DNA of 64,000 bases, from contig NZ_NJIH01000003.1 of assembly GCF_002209565.1 (NCBI RefSeq), positions 1 to 64,000 on the forward strand, read 5' to 3'. The notes beneath the pieces are model-generated. The model was not told where the DNA came from. It saw only the letters and a list, made by a program, of their open reading frames with translations, and did no database searches. The DNA comes from Candidimonas nitroreducens. GTDB taxonomy: Bacteria; Pseudomonadota; Gammaproteobacteria; Burkholderiales; Burkholderiaceae_B. A program made the translations under genes and the position numbers. Positions 49,020 through 58,756 of the stretch are shown piece by piece; the first letter of the stretch is position 1; each line of letters opens with the position of its first letter.

Positions 49020-49056
49020 ATGAGCCATGAGCCACCATGAGCCACCACGAGCCGCC
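49020..49056. repeat. Short tandem repeat, ATGAGCCACC units
   Basis: Units ATGAGCC, ATGAGCCACC, ATGAGCCACC and ACGAGCCGCC run consecutively in the gap between the ABC ATPase and tyrB genes. It contains repeated ATG triplets on the plus strand but no supported gene. Confidence 0.6.
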
Positions 49057-49138
49057 GCAATTCGCCTCATGCCGTTTCCAAATCAATCGTGACTGCGCAA
49101 GCGAAGCTGGCAAAGCACATGGTTATTTTGAAATGGAA

Positions 49139-49993
49139 TCACGCCGCGGCGCTGCCCGGCACGGCCTGGGGCCGAGTCCAGAACGCGTTGCGATCCAGGT
49201 AATTCTGCAGGAACTGGCGCAGCCGCGGCTGCGCCGGGTTGCGGAAGATCTCGTCGGGCGGGCCGCTGACGGCGATCTCGCCCTTATCCAGGAAAACCAC
49301 GCGATCGGCCACCTGCGCGGCAAAGCCCATTTCGTGCGTCACCACCACCATGGTCATCCCTTCGCGCGCCAGCTCTTTCATGACCTGCAGCACCTCGCCC
49401 ACCAGCTCCGGGTCGAGCGCCGAGGTCGGTTCGTCGAACAACATGATGTGCGGCTCCATGGCCAGCGCCCGCGCGATCGCGACGCGCTGCTGCTGGCCGC
49501 CGGACAGGCGCGCCGGATAAGCATCGGCCTTGTCAGCCAGGCCTACTTTCTCGAGCATGTGCATGGCCCGCTCGCGCGCCCTGGCGCGCGGCATTTTCTT
49601 CACCCGCAGCAGCGCCTCGGCGACATTGCCCGCCGCGGTCATGTGCGGCCACAGATTGAACTGCTGGAACACCATACCGACATGACGGCGCACGCGATTG
49701 ATCTCGGACAAGGGCGCCCGGGCGCGCGCACCGTCCTTCTCGATATAGCCCAGCAGCTCGCCTTCGATCAGCACGTCTCCGCCGTCGTATTCTTCCAGGA
49801 ACGCCAGCGAGCGCAGCAGCGTGCTCTTGCCCGAACCCGAAGGGCCGATGATGCAGGTCACTTCGGACTTGCACACCCCCAGCGATATATTGTTCAGCAC
49901 CCGGGTCTGGCCGTAGTACTTGCTGATGCCGCGCGCCTCGACCAGATAGTCTCTGCCGTCCTGCCGCGCGGCGGCCTTGGCATTCAAATTCAT
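49139..49993 (-). CDS. Polar amino-acid ABC transporter ATPase, GlnQ/HisP type
   Basis: This 284-residue ATPase powers the importer encoded upstream. Walker [11 protein letters not shown]-loop with [11 protein letters not shown], signature [15 protein letters not shown], Walker [15 protein letters not shown] and switch THEMGF are all present and typical of the PAAT family. ATG 49993 is preceded by GGAGAG at five bases; the longer frame upstream is not family-like. The N-terminal 20 residues are variable. Confidence 0.93.
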   Translation of the reverse strand: MNLNAKAAARQDGRDYLVEARGISKYYGQTRVLNNISLGVCKSEVTCIIGPSGSGKSTLLRSLAFLEEYDGGDVLIEGELLGYIEKDGARARAPLSEINRVRRHVGMVFQQFNLWPHMTAAGNVAEALLRVKKMPRARARERAMHMLEKVGLADKADAYPARLSGGQQQRVAIARALAMEPHIMLFDEPTSALDPELVGEVLQVMKELAREGMTMVVVTHEMGFAAQVADRVVFLDKGEIAVSGPPDEIFRNPAQPRLRQFLQNYLDRNAFWTRPQAVPGSAAA

Positions 49994-50123
49994 CGAACTC
50001 TCCGAGAAACCCCGGCACTCATGCGGGAGAAGACAGGAACCCAGGCCTCGGGCAGCAGCCCTGCCGCCATGCGCCATCGCGGGCCGACGGGCCGCCTCGC
50101 CGGCCATGTATCGTGCCTGGCCA

Positions 50124-50786
50124 TCAGCGCACCATGTAGCGGCTCATGCGCACTTCGGCCCAGCGGCCCAGGCGCTCGGTCACGCCGATAAGCAGCAAAT
50201 AGCATATGCACAGAACCAGGGTCGTTTCGACATAGGAAAACTGCTCGGTACCGATCTGCGTCAACACCGCGGTCAGCTCGGGCACGGTCACCACCGACAG
50301 CACCGCGGTTTCTTTGCTGAGGATGATGACCAGGTTCACCAGCGCCGGCGTGATGATCACCAGCATCTGCGGCAGCTGCACCCGCCACACGGTGGTCAGC
50401 CGCGAAAAACCCAGGCACTGCGCGGCCTCTATATGCCCACGCGGCACCGACATGAAGCCCGAGCGGAAAGACTCGGCGAAATAGGCGCTGCCATAGATGG
50501 CCAGCGACACCACGCCGGCCGCGATCGGCGACAGCTCCAGCCCCACGCTGGGGCCGCCGTAATACAGGATGAACAGCTGGATCAGGAACGGCGTGGTGCG
50601 CAGCACTTCTATATATACGCGCAACACCGCGCGCAGCCAGCGTCCGCCGAACAGCTGCAGCACGGCGATGACGAAACCCAGCGCCATGCCCAGCGCCACC
50701 GCACCCGCCCAGGTAACCATTGTCACCAGGAAGCCACTGACGATGTTCGGCCAGTATTGGCTGAGTATGCCCAGGTGCAGCGCCAT
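50124..50786 (-). CDS. Polar amino-acid ABC permease (second)
   Basis: This 220-residue permease has about five helices and the HisM/GlnP-family coupling loop [21 protein letters not shown], with [21 protein letters not shown] just before it. Of two adjacent ATGs, 50786 is preferred because GGGAGG lies five bases upstream. Start and stop overlap with the preceding permease gene (ATGA type). Confidence 0.92.
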   Translation of the reverse strand: MALHLGILSQYWPNIVSGFLVTMVTWAGAVALGMALGFVIAVLQLFGGRWLRAVLRVYIEVLRTTPFLIQLFILYYGGPSVGLELSPIAAGVVSLAIYGSAYFAESFRSGFMSVPRGHIEAAQCLGFSRLTTVWRVQLPQMLVIITPALVNLVIILSKETAVLSVVTVPELTAVLTQIGTEQFSYVETTLVLCICYLLLIGVTERLGRWAEVRMSRYMVR

Positions 50787-51436
50787 CATGACCTCCCGTA
50801 GCGGCGCTCGGCGGCGTGGCCGGCCATCGCCAGCACGCCGTTGATGACCATGTACACCAGCCCGGCGGCGATGTAGGTCTGCAGCGGCAGGAAGGTGCTG
50901 GCCGCGATGTTCTGCGCGGTGCGCGTGATCTCGGCCACGCCCACGATGGAGATCAGCGACGAGGCCTTGACCAGCATGATCATCTCGTTGATGAGCGAGG
51001 GCATGGTGAGCTTGAGCGCCTGCGGGATCTCGATGCGCAGCAGCGTGTCCAGGCGCCCGAAGCCCAGCAGCTGCGTGGCTTCGAGCTGGCCTTTGGGGAT
51101 ACCCATGAAGCCGCCGCGCAGTATCTCGCCCAGATAAGCGCCCTCGCACAGCGAAATAGCCAGTATAGATGCCGTGATGGGCGGAACGTTGATGCCCACG
51201 AACGGCAGGAAATAATAGGCCATCATCAGCTGCACGATAAGCGGCACGCCGCGGAATATGAATACATAGACCGCGCCCAGCCGCTGCAGCAGGGGGCTGG
51301 GCGACAGGCGCGCCGTGGCGATGCCCACCGCCAGCACATAGCCCACCACCAGCCCCAGCACGGACACCAGCAGCGTCATTTGCGCCGCCTTCACGAGCAG
51401 CGGCAGGGCGTCGGCGATGGCATTCAGATCGAACAT
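50786..51436 (-). CDS. Polar amino-acid ABC permease (first)
   Basis: This 216-residue permease is the partner of the next gene, with about five helices and the family motif EGAYLGEILRGGFMGIPKGQ followed by EATQLLGFGRLDTLLRIEIPQ. It begins 100 bases after the receptor gene, just past a stem-loop that may limit its expression relative to the receptor. Confidence 0.92.
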   Translation of the reverse strand: MFDLNAIADALPLLVKAAQMTLLVSVLGLVVGYVLAVGIATARLSPSPLLQRLGAVYVFIFRGVPLIVQLMMAYYFLPFVGINVPPITASILAISLCEGAYLGEILRGGFMGIPKGQLEATQLLGFGRLDTLLRIEIPQALKLTMPSLINEMIMLVKASSLISIVGVAEITRTAQNIAASTFLPLQTYIAAGLVYMVINGVLAMAGHAAERRYGRS

Positions 51437-51445
51437 GTGTATCGG

Positions 51446-51477
51446 AAAAACAGACCCCGCCCGGACGCGGCGGGGTC
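51446..51477 (-). terminator. Attenuating terminator between receptor and permease genes
   Basis: On the minus strand GACCCCGCC (51477-51469) pairs perfectly with GGCGGGGTC (51461-51453) around a seven-base loop, followed by TG and TTTTT (51450-51446). It lies inside the operon, so partial termination would give more receptor than permease. Confidence 0.7.
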
Positions 51478-51539
51478 GAGGATCAAGAATCGAGATTCAA
51501 GCATCGAGCCCCGAAGGCCGAGGCCCCGTGGGCCGGCGC

Positions 51540-52358
51540 TCAAACATTGGGCACGAACGAGCTGGTAGGCACTTCCATTTCCACGCCGAACCATTTCTTC
51601 TGCAGCGCGGCCAGGCGGCCGTCCTTGTGCATGGCCAATATGACATTGTTCACCGCCTGGATCAGCGAATCGCTGTCCGCACCCTTCATGCCCATGTATG
51701 CGAAATACACCTTCTTACCGAAGGCCGGCTTGACCACCGCGAACATGTTCGGGCGCTGCTTGGCCACATAGGCGATATTGGTCAGCGAATTGCCCACCGC
51801 CACGATGCGCCCGGCCGCCAGGTCGGCATAGGCCTGGTTGTTGTCGATGTACTCGCGAATCGTCGGCTTCGGGTTGAGCGTGCTGGCATAGTCCTTGAGC
51901 TGCGCCGAACCCTTGCCCCCGCCCACCACCTTGCCGGCAATGTCCGCGGGCTTCTGCAGCGACTTGTCGCTGGCGCGCTTGAGCAGCGCCACGGTGCCGT
52001 CGGCAATCGGCAGCGTGAAATGGTAGCGCTCCATGCGCGCCTTGGTGACATTCAGCGGGCCGGCCACCATATCGAACTTCTTGGCGTCCAGCCCGGGCAG
52101 CACACTCGGCCAAGGCAGGTCGATGAAGCGCACCTTCACGCCCAGCCCCTTGCCTACTTCGGCGAAGAATTCTTTGTTGAAACCTTCCTGCTTGCCGTCC
52201 TTCAGGAAATCGAACGGCGCGAACTGCATTTCCGTGCCCATCACCAGCACGCCGGCCTTCTTGATGCGCGCCAGCTGATCCTCGGCATGGGCGGACACCG
52301 AGGCCGCCACGAAACACGCCGCGGCCAGGCAGGCCTTCAGGGTGTATGAAAATCGCAT
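51540..52358 (-). CDS. Polar amino-acid ABC transporter receptor (SBP_bac_3)
   Basis: This 272-residue periplasmic receptor has a Sec signal (1-22, cleavage after SAHA) and the family features GVLVMGTEMQFAPFDFLKDGKQEGFNKEF and FDMVAGPLNVTKAR. Ligand class (amino acid or related small polar acid) follows from family and from the PAAT permeases. ATG 52358 is preceded by AGGAAA; the frame continues upstream without a second signal. First gene of the operon. Confidence 0.92.
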   Translation of the reverse strand: MRFSYTLKACLAAACFVAASVSAHAEDQLARIKKAGVLVMGTEMQFAPFDFLKDGKQEGFNKEFFAEVGKGLGVKVRFIDLPWPSVLPGLDAKKFDMVAGPLNVTKARMERYHFTLPIADGTVALLKRASDKSLQKPADIAGKVVGGGKGSAQLKDYASTLNPKPTIREYIDNNQAYADLAAGRIVAVGNSLTNIAYVAKQRPNMFAVVKPAFGKKVYFAYMGMKGADSDSLIQAVNNVILAMHKDGRLAALQKKWFGVEMEVPTSSFVPNV

Positions 52359-52468
52359 TTTCCTGTACTCCTCACTCTGGATCGAAAGACTGTTTTGTAT
52401 CACACAGCCGTCTGCGCGGCTGCGGGCCCAGCAGCGCCACAGCACCGATTGTTGGCCTGACAAAAAGT

Positions 52469-52482
52469 ATATACATACTCTT
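52469..52482. promoter_or_regulatory. Palindrome upstream of the amino-acid importer operon
   Basis: AGTATATACATACT contains the inverted pair AGTAT and ATACT and lies 110 bases upstream of the receptor start, in an AT-rich pocket. It could be a GntR-type operator or overlap the promoter. No regulator gene is adjacent. Confidence 0.35.
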
Positions 52483-52632
52483 TATGACGTCAACCATTAT
52501 CGGGCCGGCCTGCGGCGGCGCGAAGGGTGAGTTAGGGTAAATACGCAGAATGTGGCGGCGCACTTGTCCGCGCGAAGGCCCGCGCGTCGACGACGCGGCG
52601 GAATAGCGGGCCCGAGCCTGGAAGCGCCGGCC

Positions 52633-53700
52633 TTACCGTGCAAGCTGCCCGGGCGCCGGAACGATCTCGATCCAGCTCGGCCGCCGGCCCACGGCATGGC
52701 GCTGCACCAGGGTCAATGCGCCGGTGCCGGGGTCGATGACAAACACGGCGAGCCGATTGCTGTTCTGCCCCGCGCACAACAGGAACCGGCCGGCCGGGTC
52801 AATGGCAAAGCCGCGCGGATAGTCCTCGGCCTCGAAGGCACCGGCGCTCGACATCATGCCGGTCGCGGGGTCGATGCGAAAGGCCGTGATCGTATCGGTC
52901 TTGCGAACACAGGCATAGATGAACGCGCCGCCCGGCGCGAGGTGGATGTCGGCCCCCATCGCGCGGCCGGAAAAGCCCGCGGGCATGAGCGATTCGTACT
53001 GCAGCTCGGTCAGCGCACCGCAGGCCCGATCGACACGATATGCAGCCAATGAGCCGGCGGACTCGTTGACGCAGTACAGCGTGTCCAGCGTAGGATGGAA
53101 GACCAGGTGGCGCGGGCCGGATTCCGGCCGCACGGCAGTGGCCGCCACCGCCTGAAGCCGCCCCGATGCCGCGTCCAGGCGATAAACGAGTATGGCCTCG
53201 CCGTCGACCGATGTGGCATAGACGAAGCCGCCAAAGGGCGCCTCGATGACGCAGTGCGCTTTCGGCGGCGTGGGCAGAATCTGCAGGCACGGCATGGACA
53301 GGCGCCCGTCCGCCTGGATGCGGTTGACCGCCAGCAGCGCGTTGTCATAGGACGCGCCCAGCAGGTACCGGCCGTCGCGCGTGACCGAAAGGTAGGCCAT
53401 GGGCGCGGGCATGGCGCAGGACTCGAGCAGCCTCAGCCTGCCCGAGGCCGGCTCGACGGCGAATGCGGACAGCGGAAACGGGTCGGTACGAACCTGGGCG
53501 TACAGCACCTTGCCGTCGCGGCTCCAGGCCAGCGGAATATTGCCGCGCGTGGGGGCGCCCGAGCCCGGCACCGCGACCACTTCGACAGGCTCGAGACCGC
53601 CGGTTTGCGAGTCGAGCCAGAATGCGTGGATCTCCCGGCTCTCGGACGAGGAAACGTGCACGAGGAAGGAGGCCGGGCGGCCGATACTGGCGTTATTCAT
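52633..53700 (-). CDS. Lactonase-family beta-propeller protein
   Basis: This 355-residue protein belongs to the seven-bladed propeller family of 6-phosphogluconolactonase (Pgl, YbhE type) and 3-carboxymuconate cyclase. Repeated blades contain the pattern DP-G-L, for example GYLLGASYDN-like and GPRHLVFHPTLDTLYCVNE. It probably hydrolyses a lactone. No signal peptide is present. ATG 53700 follows GGTGGGAAT. It lies 36 bases after the acyl-CoA synthetase gene, on the same strand, so probably one operon. Confidence 0.85.
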   Translation of the reverse strand: MNNASIGRPASFLVHVSSSESREIHAFWLDSQTGGLEPVEVVAVPGSGAPTRGNIPLAWSRDGKVLYAQVRTDPFPLSAFAVEPASGRLRLLESCAMPAPMAYLSVTRDGRYLLGASYDNALLAVNRIQADGRLSMPCLQILPTPPKAHCVIEAPFGGFVYATSVDGEAILVYRLDAASGRLQAVAATAVRPESGPRHLVFHPTLDTLYCVNESAGSLAAYRVDRACGALTELQYESLMPAGFSGRAMGADIHLAPGGAFIYACVRKTDTITAFRIDPATGMMSSAGAFEAEDYPRGFAIDPAGRFLLCAGQNSNRLAVFVIDPGTGALTLVQRHAVGRRPSWIEIVPAPGQLAR

Positions 53701-53736
53701 ATTCCCACCATCCGCTTGCAAGAAAAAGATATCCGG

Positions 53737-55827
53737 CTATGCGTCTGCGAGCACCACGACGCCGTCCGCCGCCCGCACCCCCTGCCCGGCCGGCAGCACG
53801 AACAGCGGGTTGATCTCGGCTTCCACCAGGCGTTCGCCGAGCTGCGCCGCCATCTGCGAGAACGCCACGATAGCGCGGGCCAGCGCATCCAGGTCGGCCT
53901 TGGGGCGCCCGCGAAAGCCGTCGAGCAGCGGCCAGGTCTTCAGCTCGCGCACCATCCCGACCGCAACGTCATGGCTCAGGCCCGCGCCGGGCGACAGCAG
54001 GCGCATGGTGGTGTCCTTGAAGAGTTCGGCGGCGACACCGCCCATGCCCAGCAGGACAGCCGTACCCAAGGGGTCGCGATGCATGCCCAGAATCAACTCT
54101 GTGCCGCCGCACACCATCTCCTGCACCAGAAAGCGTTGCGGCGCGATGCCGGTCTTGCTTTGCACCTCGGCCTTCATTGCCGTCAGGCGCGCGCCGACCT
54201 GCCCGGACTCGAGATTGACGGCAACCCCGCCCGCGTCGCTCTTGTGGGTGATCTGTCCCGAAAGGATCTTGAGCGCGACACGGCCGCCGAAAGCGCGTGC
54301 CGCCCGCTCGGCCTCGGCCGGCGTCGCCACCACGGATTCGCTCGCGCAAGGCACGCCGAAGCGCGCGAACAACTGCTTGGCCTGGGCTTCGTCCAGCGAA
54401 CCCGCCGGCAGGCCAGCGATGTCCACGGGCGCGGCGGGGGCAGAGTTCGCCGGTGCCTGCCAGCGCGCGCTGTGCAGCATGCCGGCCAGCGCAACGGTGC
54501 AGCTCTCGGCGGCCGAGAAAGCCGGAACGCCGCGCTGTGTCAGCGAGGCAACGAGTTCCGGTGCATGAGGGCTGACGTAGGCGATCACCGGCTTGTCGCT
54601 TTCGGGCAGGCACTCCAGAATTGCGCCGGCCATGAGTTCCGGCATGGCAAGGCTGGAGGAGCCGACGATGATGGTAAGCGCGTCGTAATTGGGGCTGGCA
54701 AGCAGCGCGCGTATGGCGCCGCGCAACAGGTCGGGCCGCAGGCCGGCAAGAGTCACGTCGATCGGATTGCGATCCAGCGCGGCATGGTCGCCGGTCTGCA
54801 GGGCGCGCAGCCGCGCGGCGGTGTCGGCGTCGGGCGCAGGGGTCTCGAAGCCCGAGACCCCCAGGCTGTCGGACACCAGCGTGCCGGCCCCGCCGGTCGA
54901 GGTCAGGATCGCAACCCGCTTGCCGCGCAGCCTGCGGCCGGTGGCCAGCGCGGCGGGGATGTCGAGCAGCTCGTCCAGGGTTTGGGCGCGGATCACGCCG
55001 ACTTGCTTGAACAGTGCGTCGTACATGCGGTCGGCGCCGGCCAGTGCGCCGGTGTGCGAAACAGCCGCCCTTGCGCCAGCCTCGGAGCGGCCGATCTTGA
55101 ACGCCACCACGGGCTTGCCGGCGCTTGCGGCTTTCAAGGCCGCCACACGGAACTTCTCTGGATTGCGCACGCTTTCGATGTAGAGCGCGATGACACTGGT
55201 AGCCTCGTCGCCCACCAGGTAGTCGACATAATCGGCCAGATCGAGGTCGGCCTCGTTGCCGGTCGAGATCAGTTTCGACAAACCGATGCCACGCGGCGCT
55301 GTGCGCGACAATAGGGAACCGAGGATGCCGCCGCTTTGCGACACCACGCCGATAGAGCCGGCCAGGAACTGCCCCATCTCGAGCGCGCCGCTTGCGGAAA
55401 GCACGATGTGATCGGTCAGGTTGACCACGCCTATGGTGTTGGGGCCGAGAATGCGCATATCGCCCGCAGCCTCCATGAGCCGGGCCTGTCTCTGTGCGCC
55501 CACTGCGCCGATCTCACTGTAGCCGCTGGCCAGCACGATCGCCGCCGCGGTGCCGAGCTGCGCGAGTTCCTGCACGGCCAAGTGGGCGCGCTCGGCGCCC
55601 AGCAGCACGATGCCGACATCCGGCACCGAGGGCAGCGAAGAAACGTCCGGGTAGCAGGGCAAGCCCTCGATACTGGCCACGCGCGGGTTGACCGGATAGA
55701 TAGCCCCGGTGTATCCATGTTTGCGCAGATAGGCGACCGGGCGTCCGGCAGTCTTGCTGGAATCGGCGGAGGCACCGACGACCGCCACGCTGCGTGGCTT
55801 GATCAGGCGGGAAATGGCATTCATCAT
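53737..55827 (-). CDS. NDP-forming acyl-CoA synthetase (ADP-forming type), fused alpha-beta
   Basis: This 696-residue ligase joins a CoA-binding/Succ-CoA-ligase half (about 1-460; SVAVVGASADSSKTAGRPV, GVVSQSGGILGSLLS, AVSHTGALAGADRMYDALFKQVGV) and a C-terminal ATP-grasp half (about 480-696; ALKILSGQITHKSDAGGVAVNL and GMGGVAAELFKDTTMRL). It makes acyl-CoA from a carboxylic acid with ATP, giving ADP. The acid is unknown. ATG 55827 is used; ATG 55824 follows at once. It is divergent from the IclR regulator and probably activates the acid handled by the nearby MmgE/PrpD and Bug genes. Confidence 0.9.
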   Translation of the reverse strand: MMNAISRLIKPRSVAVVGASADSSKTAGRPVAYLRKHGYTGAIYPVNPRVASIEGLPCYPDVSSLPSVPDVGIVLLGAERAHLAVQELAQLGTAAAIVLASGYSEIGAVGAQRQARLMEAAGDMRILGPNTIGVVNLTDHIVLSASGALEMGQFLAGSIGVVSQSGGILGSLLSRTAPRGIGLSKLISTGNEADLDLADYVDYLVGDEATSVIALYIESVRNPEKFRVAALKAASAGKPVVAFKIGRSEAGARAAVSHTGALAGADRMYDALFKQVGVIRAQTLDELLDIPAALATGRRLRGKRVAILTSTGGAGTLVSDSLGVSGFETPAPDADTAARLRALQTGDHAALDRNPIDVTLAGLRPDLLRGAIRALLASPNYDALTIIVGSSSLAMPELMAGAILECLPESDKPVIAYVSPHAPELVASLTQRGVPAFSAAESCTVALAGMLHSARWQAPANSAPAAPVDIAGLPAGSLDEAQAKQLFARFGVPCASESVVATPAEAERAARAFGGRVALKILSGQITHKSDAGGVAVNLESGQVGARLTAMKAEVQSKTGIAPQRFLVQEMVCGGTELILGMHRDPLGTAVLLGMGGVAAELFKDTTMRLLSPGAGLSHDVAVGMVRELKTWPLLDGFRGRPKADLDALARAIVAFSQMAAQLGERLVEAEINPLFVLPAGQGVRAADGVVVLADA

Positions 55828-56201
55828 GCTTGCCACGCCCCGCCGGCACGCACGGCATCCAGGCCGGCGCGGCCTTGCCCCGGTGCCCGGCCACGCGTAC
55901 CACGCAGGCAACTGCCTGGGGCCTCGCATTGTTCCGGGCCGCCCCGCTGTCGTGTCGCGCAGCCGCCGGCAGCGCTCAGTTCGATAAGATCCGTAGTCAT
56001 GTCATGCATCTTCTTGCTTCTTGAATTGGCTCGATCGTTGCCAGTACCCCCGGCAGTCTTGCGTCGACGCGCTTTCGGGCACCTGAACATCAGGTAAGCA
56101 GTGTAGGTTCCGGGGTCTCGATACGCATCCCCCGAATTCCAAAGACTGGAAATGAAGATAAACTGTGCCGTGCTCCCCACATCGCCCTCGAGGCGCGCGC
56201 C
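55828..56201. other. Divergent acs-iclR intergenic region
   Basis: This 374-base gap holds the control region of both directions. Apart from a candidate operator at 56137-56151, nothing else is recognised; short frames here are shadows of the synthetase frame. Confidence 0.5.
56137..56151. promoter_or_regulatory. Candidate operator TTCCA-N5-TGGAA
   Basis: TTCCA and TGGAA form a 5-bp inverted pair with five bases between, about 50 bases upstream of the IclR gene. IclR-family sites are often such imperfect palindromes with GGAA/TTCC half-sites. Evidence is by eye only. Confidence 0.35.
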
Positions 56202-57002
56202 ATGTCCACCACACCGTCACAGACGCCACGTCGGCCACATCACAAGAATCCCGTACTGAACCGTTCTTTGGTGCGCGGCGTAGAGATTCTGCGCGCGTTC
56301 CAGCCGGGCGTGGATCTGCTCGGCAACGGAGAAATCGCCGAGCGCACACGGCTTTCGCGCCCCACCGTCAGCCGCCTGACCCAGACGCTGGTTGAATGCG
56401 GGCTCTTGGAGTACGAGCGCAGCCAGCGCGCCTATCGGCTGGCCGCGCCGGTGCTCAGCCTTGCGCATGCGATGCGCACGGGCTCGCCCGTGCTGGGCGC
56501 CGTGGCTCCGCTGATGCGGGCCCTGGCCGAAAAAATGCGCATCAACGTCGGGTTGGCAACTGCGGATCGCGACGAAATGGTCTATCTGGAATCGTTCCGC
56601 TACAACCGCAAGGTGGCGCTGCGTAATGTGGTGGCCGGGCAGCGGGTGCCGATGGAACTCACCTCGCTGGGCAGGGCTCATCTCGCGGTGGTGGACGACG
56701 CGCAGCGCAGCGCGCTGCTCGCGCAGTTCCGCCTGCGGCACCGCGCCGACTGGCAGCGCCTTCGCGAAGAGATAGACACCGCCAAACGCAATGTCCACGC
56801 GAAAGGCTACTGCGCGGCTTCCTGGCAGCCCGAAGTCGTCGCCATCGCCGCGCCGCTGGTGCTGCCTGGGCGGCCCATCTATGTTCTGAACGTCAGCGTC
56901 AGAACCACGGCCGGGATTCCGGCCACCGAGAAACAGCTAAGCGGCTTGTTGCTCACACTGAGCAAGCAGGCGAAGACGGCGCTGCTGTCCACCAACGAGT
57001 AA
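56202..57002 (+). CDS. IclR-family regulator
   Basis: This 266-residue regulator has an N-terminal winged helix (about 18-80; NRSLVRGVEILRAFQPG, then LSRPTVSRLTQTLVECG) and an IclR effector domain (about 95-260) with VYLESFRYNRKVALRNVV and GYCAASWQPEVVAIAAPLV. It stands between the divergent synthetase-lactonase genes and the co-oriented PrpD-Bug genes, and probably controls both. Confidence 0.9.
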   Translation: MSTTPSQTPRRPHHKNPVLNRSLVRGVEILRAFQPGVDLLGNGEIAERTRLSRPTVSRLTQTLVECGLLEYERSQRAYRLAAPVLSLAHAMRTGSPVLGAVAPLMRALAEKMRINVGLATADRDEMVYLESFRYNRKVALRNVVAGQRVPMELTSLGRAHLAVVDDAQRSALLAQFRLRHRADWQRLREEIDTAKRNVHAKGYCAASWQPEVVAIAAPLVLPGRPIYVLNVSVRTTAGIPATEKQLSGLLLTLSKQAKTALLSTNE

Positions 57003-57385
57003 GACGCCGGCGGCGCCGGCCCAGCACCGGGCCCGCCGCTCGGAACGCCGTCCGGAACGGCGTCCGCAACGAGATTCCAGCGTGCCGCAGCGTGCCGGCC
57101 CCGCCGTTACCGAAAGGCCGGGCATCGAGCCCGCTCGCATCCCCTTCACACGCTCTCCATTCCGCGCCAAAGCGAGTGCTGGCGCGCCATCCACGGCCGA
57201 AACGAGCGCCGCCTGACGAGCCGGAATTTCCAGTGCATGGAAATCGCTGGTTGACGGTAGGCCGGCCCGGCTCCATTCTTCGAGGCGGGCAAGGATGACC
57301 GCCACGACACGGCCACAGCCGACGACGGACGGCCCCTCATCCATGCATAACGATACATACACCGCAGGAACTCAAGAGGACATCC
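57003..57385 (+). other. Intergenic region between iclR and the PrpD genes
   Basis: The 383 bases contain an inverted repeat, ACGCCGT (57045-57051) and ACGGCGT (57057-57063), around a five-base loop, which could be a weak iclR terminator without a T-run. A poor promoter candidate is TTGACG 57251-57256 with CATTCT 17 bases on. No gene is supported. Confidence 0.45.
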
Positions 57386-58753
57386 ATGGATCACGCACTC
57401 GAGCAGATCACCGACTTCGTCGCCAGCGTGCGGCCCAAGGACATCCCCGACCCGGTGGTCGAGCACGTAACGGGCATCCTGGTGGACTCCATCGCCTGCG
57501 CGATGGCGGCGCGCGAGTGCCCCGGCGCTCTCGCCGCGGCGGCCATCCCCGACCTTCCCCGCGGCGCGGGCGGCACGGTCATCGGCAGCTCCGCCGTCGC
57601 CACATTGGGCATGGCGGCGTTCTGGAACACCTCGATGATCCGCTACCTCGATTACAACGACACCTTTACCGGCGGCCACCCCAGCGACATTCTCGGCGCG
57701 CTCATCGCGGTGGCCGGCTCACGCCGGCTGCCCGGGCGCACCTTGCTGAGCGGCATCGCGGTCGCCTACGAGGTGTTCCACCGCATCTCGCTGCGGCACA
57801 GATCCTACCGCAAAGACCACGGGGCGCTGGTCGACTATCTTTCGATCGACCAGGGTTTCGCCGTCGCGATCGCGACGGCGGCCGGCATTGCGCACACGCT
57901 CGGCTACGACCGCAACCAGACCCGCACGGCGGTATCCCTGGCTGCCACCAACGGGCTGCCGCTGCGGGCCAGCCGCGCCGGCGAACTTTCGCACTTCAAG
58001 GGCGTGGCGACCGCGGTAAGCACCCGGCAGGCCGTCTTTGCCTGCCAGCTCGCCGAGCACGGCCTGACCGGCCCTTCGGATCCTTTCGAAGGCAGGCATG
58101 GATTCATCGAAGTCATGGAGGGCCAGGCCGGCCCGATGAACCTCGAGCCATTCGGCGAGTGGGCCGTGCTGCGCTCGGGCCTGAAGTATTTCCCGGCGAC
58201 GGCCAACTGCCAGATCGGCATATGGGCCGCCCTGCAGCTAAGAGCAGAGCTCGATCCCGCGCAGATTCGCGAGGTGGTGCTGCACACCTCGCGCTTCCTG
58301 CGGCACGAGTCCGGCAGCGAACCGGCCAAATGGGCGCCCACGACCCGCGAGACCGCCGACCACAGCCTTCCCTACGTGGTCGCGGTCGCGCTGCTGAACG
58401 GAGAAGTCACGCTGGCCGCGTATACCGACGAGATGCTGTCCAGCCCCGAGGTACGTGCACTGATGCAGAAGATCACGGTCGTGGTCGACGAAAAAATAGA
58501 AGCCGAATGGCCGGGCACGATCCAGATCCGCGCGGCAGTGACGCTGGCCGACGGCACCCGCCGGGAGGTGCATGCCCGCGACCCCAAAGGAACCTACCGC
58601 AACCCGATGAATCGCGAAGACATCAGGGTCAAGTTCCGGCACCTGGTCGGCCCGGCCCTGGGGCAGGACACGGACAGCGTCTTCGATCTTGCCTGGGCCA
58701 TCGCCGACAGCAAGGACTGCACCCAGGTATTCGAGAAACTGATAACCGGCTAA
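57386..58753 (+). CDS. MmgE/PrpD-family protein (first copy)
   Basis: This 455-residue protein matches the MmgE/PrpD fold along its length: all-helical domain with VTGILVDSIACAMAARECP, LDYNDTFTGGHPSD (about 90-103; the Asp/His region near the active site), GYDRNQTRTAVSLAA, and the small C-terminal lid region. The family includes 2-methylcitrate dehydratase and cis-aconitate decarboxylase, so a dehydratase or decarboxylase on a di- or tricarboxylate is expected. It precedes a second, clearly diverged copy by three bases. Confidence 0.88.
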   Translation: MDHALEQITDFVASVRPKDIPDPVVEHVTGILVDSIACAMAARECPGALAAAAIPDLPRGAGGTVIGSSAVATLGMAAFWNTSMIRYLDYNDTFTGGHPSDILGALIAVAGSRRLPGRTLLSGIAVAYEVFHRISLRHRSYRKDHGALVDYLSIDQGFAVAIATAAGIAHTLGYDRNQTRTAVSLAATNGLPLRASRAGELSHFKGVATAVSTRQAVFACQLAEHGLTGPSDPFEGRHGFIEVMEGQAGPMNLEPFGEWAVLRSGLKYFPATANCQIGIWAALQLRAELDPAQIREVVLHTSRFLRHESGSEPAKWAPTTRETADHSLPYVVAVALLNGEVTLAAYTDEMLSSPEVRALMQKITVVVDEKIEAEWPGTIQIRAAVTLADGTRREVHARDPKGTYRNPMNREDIRVKFRHLVGPALGQDTDSVFDLAWAIADSKDCTQVFEKLITG

Positions 58754-58756
58754 GCG

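Noticed and set aside
53095-55314. A 739-residue plus-strand frame over the lactonase and synthetase genes
   Set aside because: It crosses two good genes on the opposite strand and has shadow-type composition.
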